A DNA stretch of 64,000 bases from Labrys miyagiensis (GCF_030160835.1 NZ_BSPC01000054.1:124001-188000), one strand, 5' to 3'; shown: positions 16,629 to 25,557, counted from the stretch's first letter. A program made the numbers and translations. Notes: generated from the letters alone by a model not told the origin.

Positions 16629-17249
16629 TCACCGCGGCGGCAGCGTCGTCCCCTTGATATCGGCCGAGCGGGCGGAGAGCAGGAAGGCCGCCGTATCCGC
16701 GAAGGCTTGACCGCCGGAAAGAAGCTGGTTGACGCGGATATCCTGCGCGGCGAACGCGTCGCTGAAGTGCCGGGCCGCCTCGGCCAGGGCGCCGCGCACG
16801 CCCGCCGCCGGCCAGGGCTCGCCCTTTCTCTCCGCACCGGCCACCAGCAGGACGGCGCTGGAGGCATGCAGCAGCGGCCCGGCGGCCTCGACCGCCTCGA
16901 CGGCATGGCCGACATTGAGGGCAAGCTCCGCCTGCCAGGCCTCGCGATCCGCTCCCCCCTTGGTCGCCATGGTGCCGTTGCAGACAAGGCCATCCAGGCG
17001 TCCAAAGATCTCGACGACGCTGGCAACGAAGGCCGCGGCTTCGCCCGGCACGGCGAGATCGCAGGCATAGGCGAGGCACCGGCCGCCATGGCCCTCGATC
17101 ACGGCATGGGCATCGGCCAGTTCCTGCGCGGAACGCGCCGCGATCGCCACTGCCGCCCCCTCGGCAGCCAGGCGCTCGGCAATGGCAAGGCCCACACCGC
17201 GCGAAGCACCCGTCAGCGCGATCACCTTGCCGGCAAATTCAAGATCCAT
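16629..17249 (-). CDS. Degenerate SDR-family protein lacking the catalytic Tyr-Lys pair
   Basis: A 206-aa Rossmann-fold protein. The NAD(P)-binding motif is intact (VIALTGASRGVGLAIAERL) and so is the CDLAVPGEAAAFVASVVEIF segment. The central NAG motif reads CNGT, and where YxxxK is expected the sequence is AAGVRGALAEAARHF, without Tyr or Lys. It is also shorter than the usual 240-260 aa. It may bind a dinucleotide without being an oxidoreductase, or be decaying. No frameshift is visible. Confidence 0.75.
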   Translation of the reverse strand: MDLEFAGKVIALTGASRGVGLAIAERLAAEGAAVAIAARSAQELADAHAVIEGHGGRCLAYACDLAVPGEAAAFVASVVEIFGRLDGLVCNGTMATKGGADREAWQAELALNVGHAVEAVEAAGPLLHASSAVLLVAGAERKGEPWPAAGVRGALAEAARHFSDAFAAQDIRVNQLLSGGQAFADTAAFLLSARSADIKGTTLPPR

Positions 17250-17344
17250 GCTTTGCTCACCTCAAAAAGGAGCCGAGAGTGTCAGATGGCGCGGAAATGA
17301 GCAACTTGGCGGGGTTCCTTGGATCGCAAGCGTCCCAGCCTGCT

Positions 17345-17439
17345 CTTCCCGGGGTGCGCGGACGTCTCGTCCGCCTCTTGGAAACGAGTCGCTCCACGAT
17401 AAAGGAAGAGGCGGACGAGACGTCCGCCCACCCGGGAAG
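17345..17439. repeat. Hairpin repeat, CTTGGAAACG-loop family
   Basis: CTTCCCGGGGTGCGCGGACG faces a right arm ending CGTCCGCCCACCCGGGAAG, with CTTGGAAACG in the loop. It lies upstream of the degenerate SDR and downstream of the UbiH-type gene on the minus strand. Confidence 0.85.
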
Positions 17440-17455
17440 AGGCCCGCGCTCCCAG

Positions 17456-18670
17456 CTACTGCATCAGCCTCGGCACCGTGCCAGTCAGGCCCGTCGCCTC
17501 GCGGATGAAGAAGCGCTTGGCGGCCGGGAAGCGTTCGACGAGGCCGAGGCCGAAATCACGCACCAGGCGGATGGCGTCGTTGTCGTTGGAGAACAGGCGG
17601 TTGAGGCCGTCGGTCGCCATGCCCATCGAGACGGTGTCGAAGCGCCGCCAGCGCTGGTAGCGCTCCAGCACATCGGGCGCGCCGATATCGAGGCCAAGGC
17701 CGGCGGCATCGGTGACGCATTCGCTGAGCGCCGCCGCATCGCGGATGCCGAGATTGAGCCCCTGCCCGGCGATCGGGTGGATGATGTGGGCGGCATCGCC
17801 TACGAGAGCCAGGCGATCGGCCACGAAAGAGCGGGCAATACGCATGGCGAGCGGGAAGGCCGCGCGCGGGCCAACGGCGCGCAACTCGCCAAGCTTGAGG
17901 CCGAAGCGTTTTTCGAGCTCGGCATGGAAGCCGGCCTCGTCGAGGCCGATGATGCGCTGCGCCTCCGCGGTCTTCTCCGTCCACACCAAGGAGGAGCGCC
18001 GGCCGGTCAGCGGCAGGATGGCAAAGGGCCCGGCCGGCAGGAAGTGTTCCTCGGCGCGGCCCTCGTGATCGAGCTCGTGCTCCACCGTGGTGACGATGCC
18101 GGACTGGCCGTAGTCCCAGCCATGCATGGCGATGCCGGCCTGCTCCCGCAGGCGCGATCGCCCACCATCGGCCGCCACGAGGAGACGCGCGGTGATGTCC
18201 TCGCCCGAGGGCAGGATGGCGGTGATCTCCTCGTCCTCCCGCCTGTAGCGGCTGACGGAGGCGCCCTGCCCGCGCAGCTCGACGCCGAGCGCGGCGGCCC
18301 GCTTCACCAGGGCATCGAGCAGCAGGCGGTTCTCGACCATATGGCCGAAGGGCTCGCCCGGCTCGACATCGCCGCCGAAGGAGAGAAACGAGGGCCGGAT
18401 CGGATCGTCGAGCCTGGAATCGGTGATCACCATGTCGAGGATGGGCTGGCTTTCGCTCGCCACCTCGCCCCAGACGCCGAGCCTTTCGAAGAAACGGCGT
18501 GCACCGGCGGCGATGGCGGAGGCGCGGGCATCACGCGAAGGCGTTCCACCCAGGACGGGATCGACGACGACAATGTCGAAGCCCCCGCCCAGTTCCACCT
18601 TCAGCGCCACGGCGAGGCCGAGGCCGGCAAAGCCGCCGCCCGCGATGATGAGATCGGCTTGCTTCACCAT
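17456..18670 (-). CDS. FAD-dependent UbiH/UbiF/COQ6-family hydroxylase
   Basis: A 404-aa flavoprotein monooxygenase, most likely a ubiquinone-ring hydroxylase. Motifs in order: the FAD-binding IIAGGGFAGLGLAVALK at the N-terminus, the RDARASAIAAGARRFFERLG segment typical of the UbiH family, and the GDAAHIIHPIAGQGLNLGIR motif around residue 290. The ring position hydroxylated cannot be read from sequence here. It is divergent from tesB, whose start lies 66 nt away. Confidence 0.9.
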   Translation of the reverse strand: MVKQADLIIAGGGFAGLGLAVALKVELGGGFDIVVVDPVLGGTPSRDARASAIAAGARRFFERLGVWGEVASESQPILDMVITDSRLDDPIRPSFLSFGGDVEPGEPFGHMVENRLLLDALVKRAAALGVELRGQGASVSRYRREDEEITAILPSGEDITARLLVAADGGRSRLREQAGIAMHGWDYGQSGIVTTVEHELDHEGRAEEHFLPAGPFAILPLTGRRSSLVWTEKTAEAQRIIGLDEAGFHAELEKRFGLKLGELRAVGPRAAFPLAMRIARSFVADRLALVGDAAHIIHPIAGQGLNLGIRDAAALSECVTDAAGLGLDIGAPDVLERYQRWRRFDTVSMGMATDGLNRLFSNDNDAIRLVRDFGLGLVERFPAAKRFFIREATGLTGTVPRLMQ

Positions 18671-18735
18671 GGTTGATCCTCACACTTGACTTTCAGCAGC
18701 AGGAACGGCTCGTCTGCATCCATAAGGAAGCCATG

Positions 18736-19626
18736 ATGCCCGATCCCATCTCCAATCTGCTCTCGATACTCGATCTCGAACAGCTCGAACATAATCTTTA
18801 TCGCGGCACGAGCCCGCAGGTGGGCTGGCAGCGCGTGTTCGGCGGGCTGGTGATCAGCCAGGCCCTGGTCGCCGCCAGCCGCACGGTCGATGCCGAGCGG
18901 CGCGTGCACTCCCTGCATGGCTATTTCCTGCGCCCGGGCGATCCCAGCGTGCCGATCATCTATGAGGTCGACCGCCTGCGCGACGGCAAGAGCTTTGCCA
19001 CCCGCCGGGCCATCGCCATCCAGCACGGCCAGCCGATCTTCTCGCTTTCCTGCTCCTATCACCGCTATGAGGAAGGCTGGAGCCACCAGTCCACCATGCC
19101 CGAGGTGCCCAAGCCCGACCAGTTGCCGAGCGATATCGAGCTGAAGGAGCGCTTCCTCGCCTTGATGCCGAAGAGCGTGCGCGATTACTGGGAGCGCGAG
19201 CGGCCGATCGAACTGCGCCCCGTCGACCTCACGCGCTATGTCGCCCGCATTCCGCAGGAGCCGAGGCAATATATCTGGATCCGCGCAGCCGGTAAGCTGC
19301 CCGAGGATCCCGCCGTGCATGAGGCGGTGCTGGCCTATGCCTCCGACATGACGCTGCTCGACACCACGCTCGTCGCCCATGGCAAGAGCGTGTTCGACAC
19401 CGACGTGCAGGCCGCCTCGATCGACCATGCACTCTGGTTCCACGCTCCTTTCAAGATGGACGAGTGGCTGCTCTACGCGCAGGAGAGCCCGTTCACCGGC
19501 GCCGCGCGCGGCTTTGCCCGCGGCCAGATCTGGCAGGCTGGCAAGCTGATCGCCTCCGTGGCGCAGGAGGGCCTGGTGCGCCCGAGATGGGACAAGGATA
19601 CGAGCCTGGGGAATGTTTCGCGCTGA
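18736..19626 (+). CDS. tesB: Acyl-CoA thioesterase II
   Basis: A 296-aa double-hotdog thioesterase that releases free fatty acids from acyl-CoA. Family hallmarks run the whole length: QRVFGGLVISQALVAA, RRVHSLHGYFLRPGD, IQHGQPIFSLSCSYH and IDHALWFHAPFKMDEWLLY. The start was chosen at the second ATG of an ATG-ATG pair because AAGGAAG lies five bases upstream of it. An upstream TTG frame would overlap the divergent promoter region. The length matches E. coli TesB. Confidence 0.93.
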   Translation: MPDPISNLLSILDLEQLEHNLYRGTSPQVGWQRVFGGLVISQALVAASRTVDAERRVHSLHGYFLRPGDPSVPIIYEVDRLRDGKSFATRRAIAIQHGQPIFSLSCSYHRYEEGWSHQSTMPEVPKPDQLPSDIELKERFLALMPKSVRDYWERERPIELRPVDLTRYVARIPQEPRQYIWIRAAGKLPEDPAVHEAVLAYASDMTLLDTTLVAHGKSVFDTDVQAASIDHALWFHAPFKMDEWLLYAQESPFTGAARGFARGQIWQAGKLIASVAQEGLVRPRWDKDTSLGNVSR

Positions 19627-19639
19627 CTGGGAGCCCGTG

Positions 19640-19726
19640 CCCGGGTGCGCGGACATCTTGTCCGCCCCTTGGAAACGGCTCGCTCTACGATATCGGAAGA
19701 TGCGGACAGGATGGACTGCACCCGGG
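19640..19726. repeat. Hairpin repeat, CTTGGAAACG-loop family (imperfect)
   Basis: CCCGGGTGCGCGGACATCTT and a right arm ending TGCACCCGGG form an imperfect hairpin with CTTGGAAACG in the loop. It lies between the convergent tesB and yggU genes. Confidence 0.75.
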
Positions 19727-19727
19727 A

Positions 19728-20048
19728 TTATCGCGTCAATCCCTCCAGGGCAGCGCACAGTTTTTCCCCGTCTCCCGCCACCAGCACCATCTTCACCCGG
19801 CTGGTCGCGCCCTGCGCAATCGACACTTGCGACGCGGATACCTTCAGCGTCTTGGCAATCAGCCTGATCAGCGCCTGGTTTGCCTCGCCATCCGTCGGCG
19901 CGGCGCGCACGCGGGCCGCAAGCACCGGTCTGCCGTCAGAGAGGACCTCGACCTTGCCGAGCGCATCCTTGCCGCCGCGCGGGGTCAGTCGCATGGCGAT
20001 GCGCAGACCCTCGGGCGAAGCCTGCCAGGCCGAGCCGGCGGCGAGCAT
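19728..20048 (-). CDS. yggU: DUF167 (YggU) family protein
   Basis: A 106-aa small cytoplasmic protein of the DUF167 family, with the core LRIAMRLTPRGGKDALG, VRAAPTDGEANQALIRLIAK and the SRVKMVLVAGD ending. Its molecular role is not known. The start was set at ATG 20048, giving the usual family length. It begins 2 nt after the yggT stop, the conserved yggT-yggU order. Confidence 0.9.
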   Translation of the reverse strand: MLAAGSAWQASPEGLRIAMRLTPRGGKDALGKVEVLSDGRPVLAARVRAAPTDGEANQALIRLIAKTLKVSASQVSIAQGATSRVKMVLVAGDGEKLCAALEGLTR

Positions 20049-20050
20049 CC

Positions 20051-20341
20051 TCAGGGAACGTTCGGAATGACGTATTGCACGATTTCCATCTGGAGCAGCC
20101 AGATGACCAGAAACACCACGATCGGCGACAGGTCGAGATTGCCGAAATCGGGCAGGCGCCGGCGGATCGGCGCCAGCACGGGCTCGGTCAGCCGATAGAG
20201 CACGTCGCCAACGGACGCGACCATCGGGTTGCGCCGAGAGACGATGTTGAACGCCACCAGCCACGAAAAGACGATCGAAGCCAGGAGAATGAAGGCGTAG
20301 ATTTGGAGAAGATAGACAATGATGATGAAGATCGGTTGCAT
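20051..20341 (-). CDS. yggT: YggT-family membrane protein
   Basis: A 96-aa inner-membrane protein with two hydrophobic segments (FIIIVYLLQIYAFILLASIV and IVVFLVIWLLQMEIVQYVI) joined by the conserved loop DVLYRLTEPVLAPIRRRLPD. The family is linked to membrane organisation, division and osmotic stress, but its exact role is unsettled. It is the first gene of the yggT-yggU pair. Confidence 0.93.
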   Translation of the reverse strand: MQPIFIIIVYLLQIYAFILLASIVFSWLVAFNIVSRRNPMVASVGDVLYRLTEPVLAPIRRRLPDFGNLDLSPIVVFLVIWLLQMEIVQYVIPNVP

Positions 20342-20458
20342 CTCAGCTTAAGGCCTTCGGCGGGAGCGTGGTGGCTATGATCTAACGATGCAGCGACGGC
20401 AGGACAAGAGTGCAGCGCGAGCATTGCCACTTGCCTCAATCTCTGCGACACATCCGCC

Positions 20459-21097
20459 ATGAGCACGCATGATCACGACCATGACCATGATGACGACCAC
20501 CATCATGGCGCGCCGCCCTCCCCGATGGCCGAGCGGGTGAAGAAGCTCGAAGCCGTGCTGGTGGAAAAGGGCTATGTCGATCCCGCCGCCCTTGATGTCT
20601 ATATCGATACCTATGAGACCAAGGTCGGCCCGCGCAATGGCGCCCATGTCGTTGCCCATGCCTGGCGCGACGAGGAATTCCACCACTGGCTGCTGGAGGA
20701 CGCCACCGCCGCCATCGCCTCGCTCGGCTATTCCGGGCGGCAGGGTGAGCACATGAAGGTGGTGGAGAATACGCCTGAGGTGCATAACCTCATCGTCTGC
20801 ACCCTGTGCTCCTGCTATCCCTGGTCGGTGCTGGGCCTGCCGCCGGTCTGGTATAAATCGGCGCCCTACCGCTCGCGGGCAGTGATCGACCCGCGCGGCG
20901 TGCTGGAGGAATTCGGCGTGAAGCTGCCGGCGAGCAAGGAGATCCGGGTCTGGGATTCCACGGCGGAACTGCGCTATCTCGTGCTGCCCGAGCGGCCCGA
21001 CGGCACCAAGGGCTGGAGCGAAATGGCCCTGGCCCAGCTCGTCACCCGCGATGCAATGATCGGCACCGGCCTGGCGATCCAGCCGGGCGGGCTGTAG
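20459..21097 (+). CDS. nthA: Nitrile hydratase alpha subunit (or thiocyanate hydrolase gamma-like), orphan
   Basis: A 212-aa metallosubunit. The metal site [10 protein letters not shown] near residue 115 is the claw setting of nitrile hydratase alpha and thiocyanate hydrolase gamma. Thr between the first two cysteines is typical of the cobalt type. The following [18 protein letters not shown] and the C-terminal [11 protein letters not shown] are also conserved. The first 16 residues are an alternating His/Asp run that could bind metal. No beta subunit or activator gene lies in the window. The next gene is a PhnD-like protein beyond a 193-nt palindrome. Confidence 0.8.
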   Translation: MSTHDHDHDHDDDHHHGAPPSPMAERVKKLEAVLVEKGYVDPAALDVYIDTYETKVGPRNGAHVVAHAWRDEEFHHWLLEDATAAIASLGYSGRQGEHMKVVENTPEVHNLIVCTLCSCYPWSVLGLPPVWYKSAPYRSRAVIDPRGVLEEFGVKLPASKEIRVWDSTAELRYLVLPERPDGTKGWSEMALAQLVTRDAMIGTGLAIQPGGL

Positions 21098-21115
21098 GTT
21101 GTGCTCTTCTTTCAA

Positions 21116-21308
21116 AAGTCGCGCAGCCCCTCGCCTCTATCCTCTCCCCGCGAGCGGGGCGAGGGGGCGCAATCGGCGAGACCTGTTCTCTGGCGCCTCA
21201 TCTCGCCCAACCGTTGCGCGAGATGAGCCCTTTCCAAACTACGCGAGCCTTCGAAGTCCCCTCGCCCCGCTTGCGGGGAGAGGATAGAGGTGAGGGGCTG
21301 CGCGACTT
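21116..21308. repeat. 193-nt inverted repeat between nthA and the PhnD-like gene
   Basis: Arms of about 37 nt (left beginning AAGTCGCGCAGCCCCTC, right ending GAGGGGCTGCGCGACTT) enclose a second, smaller dyad (GGCGCCTCATCTCGC and GCGAGATGAG). There is no coding sequence inside. Confidence 0.85.
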
Positions 21309-21335
21309 CTCAGAACTAGAACAAAATCAAAGCCC

Positions 21336-22151
21336 ATGACCCGCTTCATCACCAATGCCCGCATGTATTCCGTCACGCCCGAGGTCGAGGAGAGCTGGAA
21401 GGCGCTGCTGGGCCATGTACTGGCCATGGCGGGCGTCGATTTCGACTATGTGCCCTATCCCGCGCCCAAGCCGCTGGAGGTGTTGTGGGAACGCGAGGAT
21501 CTCGGATGCGTCTTCATGTGCGGCTATCCCATCGCCTTCCAGCTCTCAGAAGTCATCCCGATCGCGGCGCCCATCCCCTCCGCCCCCTGGTCACAGGGCA
21601 AGCCGCTCTATCGCTCCGACCTGATCGTCAGGAAGGACAGCCCCTTCCGGCGCATCGAGGATACGTTCGGCCATCGCGTCGGCTGGACGGTGGAGCACTC
21701 GCATTCAGGCTTCAACGCCTTGCGCCACCATCTTCTTGCCTACCGCACACCGAAGTGTCCTACGCTCTACAGCGAAGCACATGGCAATCTGATCACCGCG
21801 CGTGGCATCCTCGACGCGGTGCTGGCCGGTGAGATCGACGTCGGCCCGCTCGACGGCTATTGGCATGACCTGATCCGCGCCTATCGCCCCGACCTCACGG
21901 ATGGCATCCGCGTCATCGCCAGCACGGATCTCGCCCCGATACCCTCGTTCGTCGCCGCGCCGGGCCTGCCGGCCGAAACGATCGTGCGCCTCAAGACCGC
22001 CTTCGCCGCCGCCCATCACCAGCCCTGGTTCGCGCCTCTGGGTGAGGCGCTGCACCTCACCGCCTTCGCGCCGGTGGAGTTGGCCGACTTCGAGCGCACG
22101 CTCGCCTGGGACCGGGAAGCGAGAGAGCAGGGCTACGCGATGATCGCGTGA
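21336..22151 (+). CDS. PhnD/SsuA-like periplasmic-binding-fold protein without signal peptide
   Basis: A 271-aa protein of the type II periplasmic-binding fold, similar to phosphonate/phosphate-binding PhnD proteins (FMCGYPIAFQLSEVIPIAAP, SDLIVRKDSPFRRIEDTFG, HGNLITARGILDAVLAGEID, VGPLDGYWHDLIR). It lacks a signal peptide and no ABC permease or ATPase is adjacent, so it probably acts in the cytosol as an enzyme, ligand sensor or chaperone. It follows nthA in the same direction after a large palindrome. A functional link is plausible but not shown. Confidence 0.7.
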   Translation: MTRFITNARMYSVTPEVEESWKALLGHVLAMAGVDFDYVPYPAPKPLEVLWEREDLGCVFMCGYPIAFQLSEVIPIAAPIPSAPWSQGKPLYRSDLIVRKDSPFRRIEDTFGHRVGWTVEHSHSGFNALRHHLLAYRTPKCPTLYSEAHGNLITARGILDAVLAGEIDVGPLDGYWHDLIRAYRPDLTDGIRVIASTDLAPIPSFVAAPGLPAETIVRLKTAFAAAHHQPWFAPLGEALHLTAFAPVELADFERTLAWDREAREQGYAMIA

Positions 22152-22164
22152 GGCTGGGAGTTTC

Positions 22165-22246
22165 CGGGTGCACGGGCATCCTGCCCGTTCTTGGAAACGA
22201 CGCCTCCAATGACAAAGGAAGAACGGGCAGGATGCCCGTGCACCCG
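22165..22246. repeat. Hairpin repeat, CTTGGAAACG-loop family
   Basis: CGGGTGCACGGGCATCCTGC pairs with GCAGGATGCCCGTGCACCCG around a loop with CTTGGAAACG. It lies between the convergent PhnD-like and cell-wall hydrolase genes. Confidence 0.9.
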
Positions 22247-22361
22247 AAAGCCCTGAGACCGCAGGCTTCCGTCCAGCGCCCAAAAGAAAAGGGCGGAGAG
22301 ACCCCCTCATCCGCCCTTTGGGGCCTTCCCTGCTTGGGGAAGGCGAGATGGGTTTGCAGCC

Positions 22362-23486
22362 TCAGTACAGCGGCTGCGGCTCCAGGGCCGAGAGCGGCTT
22401 GGGCCGAGGCTTCGGCGCAGGGGCCGGAACTGGCATGCCACCCATGTCGGCCTCGACGGCGGCCGGCCGGATGGTCACGGTCGGCACAGCGCGGGACTGC
22501 GCCACCATAGCCTTCGCGCGTTGGGGCTTCACGGCCGGCGCGGCGTCAGCCACACCCGACGGGCCCTGCTCGAAGTTGAATTGCGGCTGCGGCGCGCGGT
22601 TGCGGATCGGCGGCAGATGGACCTGGCCAACCGACGGGCGTACCGGCGGCAGGGCCTCAGGCGCGTTGCCAGCATCCGTGTCGTTCTGCGCCACTTCCGC
22701 TTCTGGCGTACGCAGCTTCTTCGCCGTGTTCAGGCGAGCCGGACGGGCCGGCGGCAGGATGTCGATGACGGGATCCGCCTGCGGGCCGGGATCAGCCTGA
22801 TAGGCTGCGACCGCCAAAGGCTTGGCCGCCGTGCTGCGACCATATTTGCGGGGCTCGCGCGGCGGCATCGGCATCTCGGCCGAAGCGACATCCATGCGGA
22901 CGGGCTTGGGAAGCGGCGCGGGTTCGGGAAGCGGCGCGGGCTCGGGAGCAGCCAGCGGCGGCATATCGGCCTGGGCCACCATCACCGGAGCCTCGGCAGG
23001 CGCGCTACCCGGCCTGCTGCGCTTCTCGTAGAAGGCATTGCCGCCGGCGACAGCCACGTAATGCATGTTGGAATAGGGGTAGGTATAGCCAGCGGTGTGG
23101 AAGAACATGACGTTCTTCGCCATGCCGGGATAGCGCTTGCCGGAGAGCACCGCGTCCGCCATGCGGAAGGCGCGCGGCTTGCCGGAATCGGCCATTTGCT
23201 TGGTGAGGACGCCCGGTGCGAACTGCACGCGCTGGCCGACCACGCCGCAGATGGAGCGGGGATACTTGCCGGATTCGTAGCGGTTCATCACCACGGTGCC
23301 GACGGCGAGCATGCCGTCATCGCTCGACCGGTTGGATTCGAAATACATCGCGCGCGCCAGGCACTCACGTTCATTGGTCGTGCTGGCCACACGCGAACCG
23401 GAGAAGAGGGCGCAGCCGCCAAGGCCGGACGTCGCAATCGCGATCGCGAGGAAACGTGCGGCAAATTTGATGGTGTCTGTTTTCAT
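22362..23486 (-). CDS. SleB-like cell-wall hydrolase lipoprotein
   Basis: A 374-aa envelope protein. The start at ATG 23486 gives a lipoprotein signal (FLAIAIATSGLGGCALF), with the lipobox Cys near residue 26. A Hydrolase_2 (SleB) domain covers about 35-155: ECLARAMYFESNRSSDDGM with the catalytic Glu, then GTVVMNRYESGKYPRSICGV and VMFFHTAGYTYPYSNMHYVA. The remaining 200 residues are Pro/Ala-rich and low in complexity, with repeated PPARP/PPVRP words that probably span the periplasm or peptidoglycan. The family cleaves peptidoglycan glycan strands. It stands alone. Confidence 0.87.
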   Translation of the reverse strand: MKTDTIKFAARFLAIAIATSGLGGCALFSGSRVASTTNERECLARAMYFESNRSSDDGMLAVGTVVMNRYESGKYPRSICGVVGQRVQFAPGVLTKQMADSGKPRAFRMADAVLSGKRYPGMAKNVMFFHTAGYTYPYSNMHYVAVAGGNAFYEKRSRPGSAPAEAPVMVAQADMPPLAAPEPAPLPEPAPLPKPVRMDVASAEMPMPPREPRKYGRSTAAKPLAVAAYQADPGPQADPVIDILPPARPARLNTAKKLRTPEAEVAQNDTDAGNAPEALPPVRPSVGQVHLPPIRNRAPQPQFNFEQGPSGVADAAPAVKPQRAKAMVAQSRAVPTVTIRPAAVEADMGGMPVPAPAPKPRPKPLSALEPQPLY

Positions 23487-23656
23487 ACGCTCGTTGTGCT
23501 GTGAGGAAGTTAACGACCGGTAATGAATTATGTGGCGAAAAAACAACGTGGCTACAAAACTTCTCCACACCGGGGTCTTTTTAAGGGAATGGTTAGCACT
23601 TTCTTGCCACAGAGTGGCGAATCTGCAACAATTTGTCTGACAAATAGGCCCATTTT

Positions 23657-23787
23657 GGTCATCCCGGACAAGGCGCAGCGCGCAGTGCTGCGGCGCAGAT
23701 CCGGGACCGCAAGAAGGTGAGTCTCTCTCCGCTGACGGTCCCGGATCTGCGAAGCGTCACTGCGTGCCGCATCGCGTCCGGGATGAC
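23657..23787. repeat. Inverted repeat with GGTCATCCCGGA arms
   Basis: GGTCATCCCGGA and TCCGGGATGACC are the outer arms. Inner words GCAGATCCGGGACCG and CGGTCCCGGATCTGC form a second stem. It lies between the hydrolase and gabT genes, which diverge from this region. Confidence 0.8.
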
Positions 23788-23873
23788 CTTGACCTCGTCG
23801 ATTGACGCCGCTCGCTGCCAGCGCCATAGCAAGGAAGGCATCGGGATAGAATCGCCGCAATCGGAGAGGAACC

Positions 23874-25190
23874 ATGAACGCACCAGCGAAGGCGCACGGC
23901 TCGAACAGGACGCAGACGGATGAACTCCTCGAGCGGCGCGCCAATGTCTTTTCGCGCGGCATGAGCGCGGGCCAGCCCGTCTTCGCCGCCAAGGCCAAGA
24001 ATTCCGAGATCTGGGACGTCGAGGGCCGGCGTTTCATCGATTTCGGCGGCGGTATCGCCGTGCTCAACACCGGCCATCGCCACCCCACGGTGATGAAGCG
24101 CGTCTATGAGCAACTCGAGAAATACACACACACCTGCCTGATGGTGACACCCTACGAGCCGGCGGTGACGCTGGCCGAAAAGCTCATCGCCATGACGCCG
24201 ATCTCCGGCCCCAAGAAGGTGATGCTGGTCACCACCGGCGCCGAGGCGGTCGAGAACGCCATCAAGGTCGCGCGCGCCCATACCGGCCGCTCCGACGTCG
24301 TGGTCTTCAATGGCGCCTTCCATGGCCGCACGCTGCTGGCCATGGCGATGACCGGCAAGGTCGTGCCCTACAAGACCAAGTTCGGCCCCTTCCCCGGCGG
24401 CGTCTGGCGCGTGCCCTACCCGATCGAGCACAAGGGCATCTCGGTGGACGACACCTTCGATGCCCTGAAATGGCTGTTCAAGACGGATGTCGACCCGAAG
24501 AATGTCGCCGCGATCGTGATCGAGCCGGTGCAAGGGGAAGGGGGCTTCTATGTCGCCTCCCCCGAATTCCTCAAGCGGCTGCGCGCGCTCTGCGACGAGC
24601 ACGGCATCCTGCTGATCGCCGATGAGATCCAGACCGGCTTCGGGCGCACCGGCAAATGGTTCGCCATGGAGCATTCCGGCGTCGAGCCCGACCTGCTTAC
24701 CACCGCCAAGAGCCTGGCCGGCGGTTTCCCCCTCGCCGGCGTGGTCGGCAAGGCCGCGATCATGGATGCACCCGATCCGGGCGGCCTCGGCGGCACCTAT
24801 GCCGGCAACCCGGTTGCCTGCGCCGCCGCGCTGGGCGTGATCGAGGCCTTCGAGACCGAGGGCCTGCTCGACAAATCGATGAAGCAGGGCGAGATCATCA
24901 TCAAGCGCCTCAAGGCGATCAAGCGCCGCAAGGAAGGCCGCCCGATCGGCGACATCCGGGGCCTTGGCGGCATGACGGCCTTCGAGCTCGTCACCAGTCA
25001 TGGCGGCAACGAGCCCGACCCCAACGCCGCCAAGGCGCTGGCGGCCGAATGCCTGGAGCGCGGCCTGATGATCCTCACCTGCGGCGTCTTTGGCGAGACG
25101 GTGCGCCTGCTCGCGCCGCTGACCATCCAGCCCCGCGTGTTGAAGGAAGGCCTCGATATCCTCGAAGCCGCGCTCACCACGCCGAAATGA
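23874..25190 (+). CDS. gabT: 4-aminobutyrate aminotransferase (class III, PLP)
   Basis: A 438-aa class III aminotransferase that converts GABA and 2-oxoglutarate to succinic semialdehyde and glutamate. Visible motifs are the PLP-phosphate site (VTTGAEAVENAIKVARAHTG), FNGAFHGRT, the LLIADEIQTGFGRTGKWF stretch with the PLP-binding Asp, and the Schiff-base Lys in LTTAKSLAGGFPL around residue 280. The length and the GLGG(M/T)YAGNP region fit GabT. No gabD is adjacent. The stop overlaps a small downstream gene (ATGA). Confidence 0.9.
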   Translation: MNAPAKAHGSNRTQTDELLERRANVFSRGMSAGQPVFAAKAKNSEIWDVEGRRFIDFGGGIAVLNTGHRHPTVMKRVYEQLEKYTHTCLMVTPYEPAVTLAEKLIAMTPISGPKKVMLVTTGAEAVENAIKVARAHTGRSDVVVFNGAFHGRTLLAMAMTGKVVPYKTKFGPFPGGVWRVPYPIEHKGISVDDTFDALKWLFKTDVDPKNVAAIVIEPVQGEGGFYVASPEFLKRLRALCDEHGILLIADEIQTGFGRTGKWFAMEHSGVEPDLLTTAKSLAGGFPLAGVVGKAAIMDAPDPGGLGGTYAGNPVACAAALGVIEAFETEGLLDKSMKQGEIIIKRLKAIKRRKEGRPIGDIRGLGGMTAFELVTSHGGNEPDPNAAKALAAECLERGLMILTCGVFGETVRLLAPLTIQPRVLKEGLDILEAALTTPK

Positions 25191-25465
25191 GGCTGCTTCG
25201 ACTTGTTGTCCTGCCGTTCCAGCTGGCGATACTGCTCGTCGGCGGGACGGCCTCGGCCCAGGTCGAGATCGGCAACAACGTCTTCGTGGGCGGCCACCGC
25301 GTCACGCCCGGCACCTATCGATCGGTGCACATCGAGACCACCACCCGCCGCCCACCTTGGTATGGCTGCCGCTGGTTCGCGCCGGGGGCGGTGTATCAGG
25401 GCAGGCGCATCCGCACGCGGACGAAGATCTGCAACTGGAGGCAGGTGCCTTACAATAAGAAGTGA
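25187..25465 (+). CDS. Small exported protein coupled to gabT
   Basis: A 92-aa protein that starts inside the gabT stop codon (ATGA overlap), so it is translationally coupled. A signal peptide (LVVLPFQLAILLVGGTASAQ) precedes a mature part of about 66 residues that is rich in Arg, Tyr and Trp, with two cysteines (WYGCRW and TKICNWR). The predicted product is a small basic periplasmic protein. I do not recognise the family. The codon pattern and coupling support a real gene. Confidence 0.6.
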   Translation: MRLLRLVVLPFQLAILLVGGTASAQVEIGNNVFVGGHRVTPGTYRSVHIETTTRRPPWYGCRWFAPGAVYQGRRIRTRTKICNWRQVPYNKK

Positions 25466-25557
25466 CGGTAACCCCCTGAGATGCCTGCCCTTGGAACCGC
25501 AGTGGTTCCGTGCTGGTCTGGAGACCGACATAGCGAAGCACAAACCGGCGAAGCGTT

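Noticed and set aside
17279-18676. Long plus-strand open frame opposite the UbiH-type gene
   Set aside because: An antisense shadow. The minus-strand FAD motifs are unambiguous and the plus-strand translation shows no domain.
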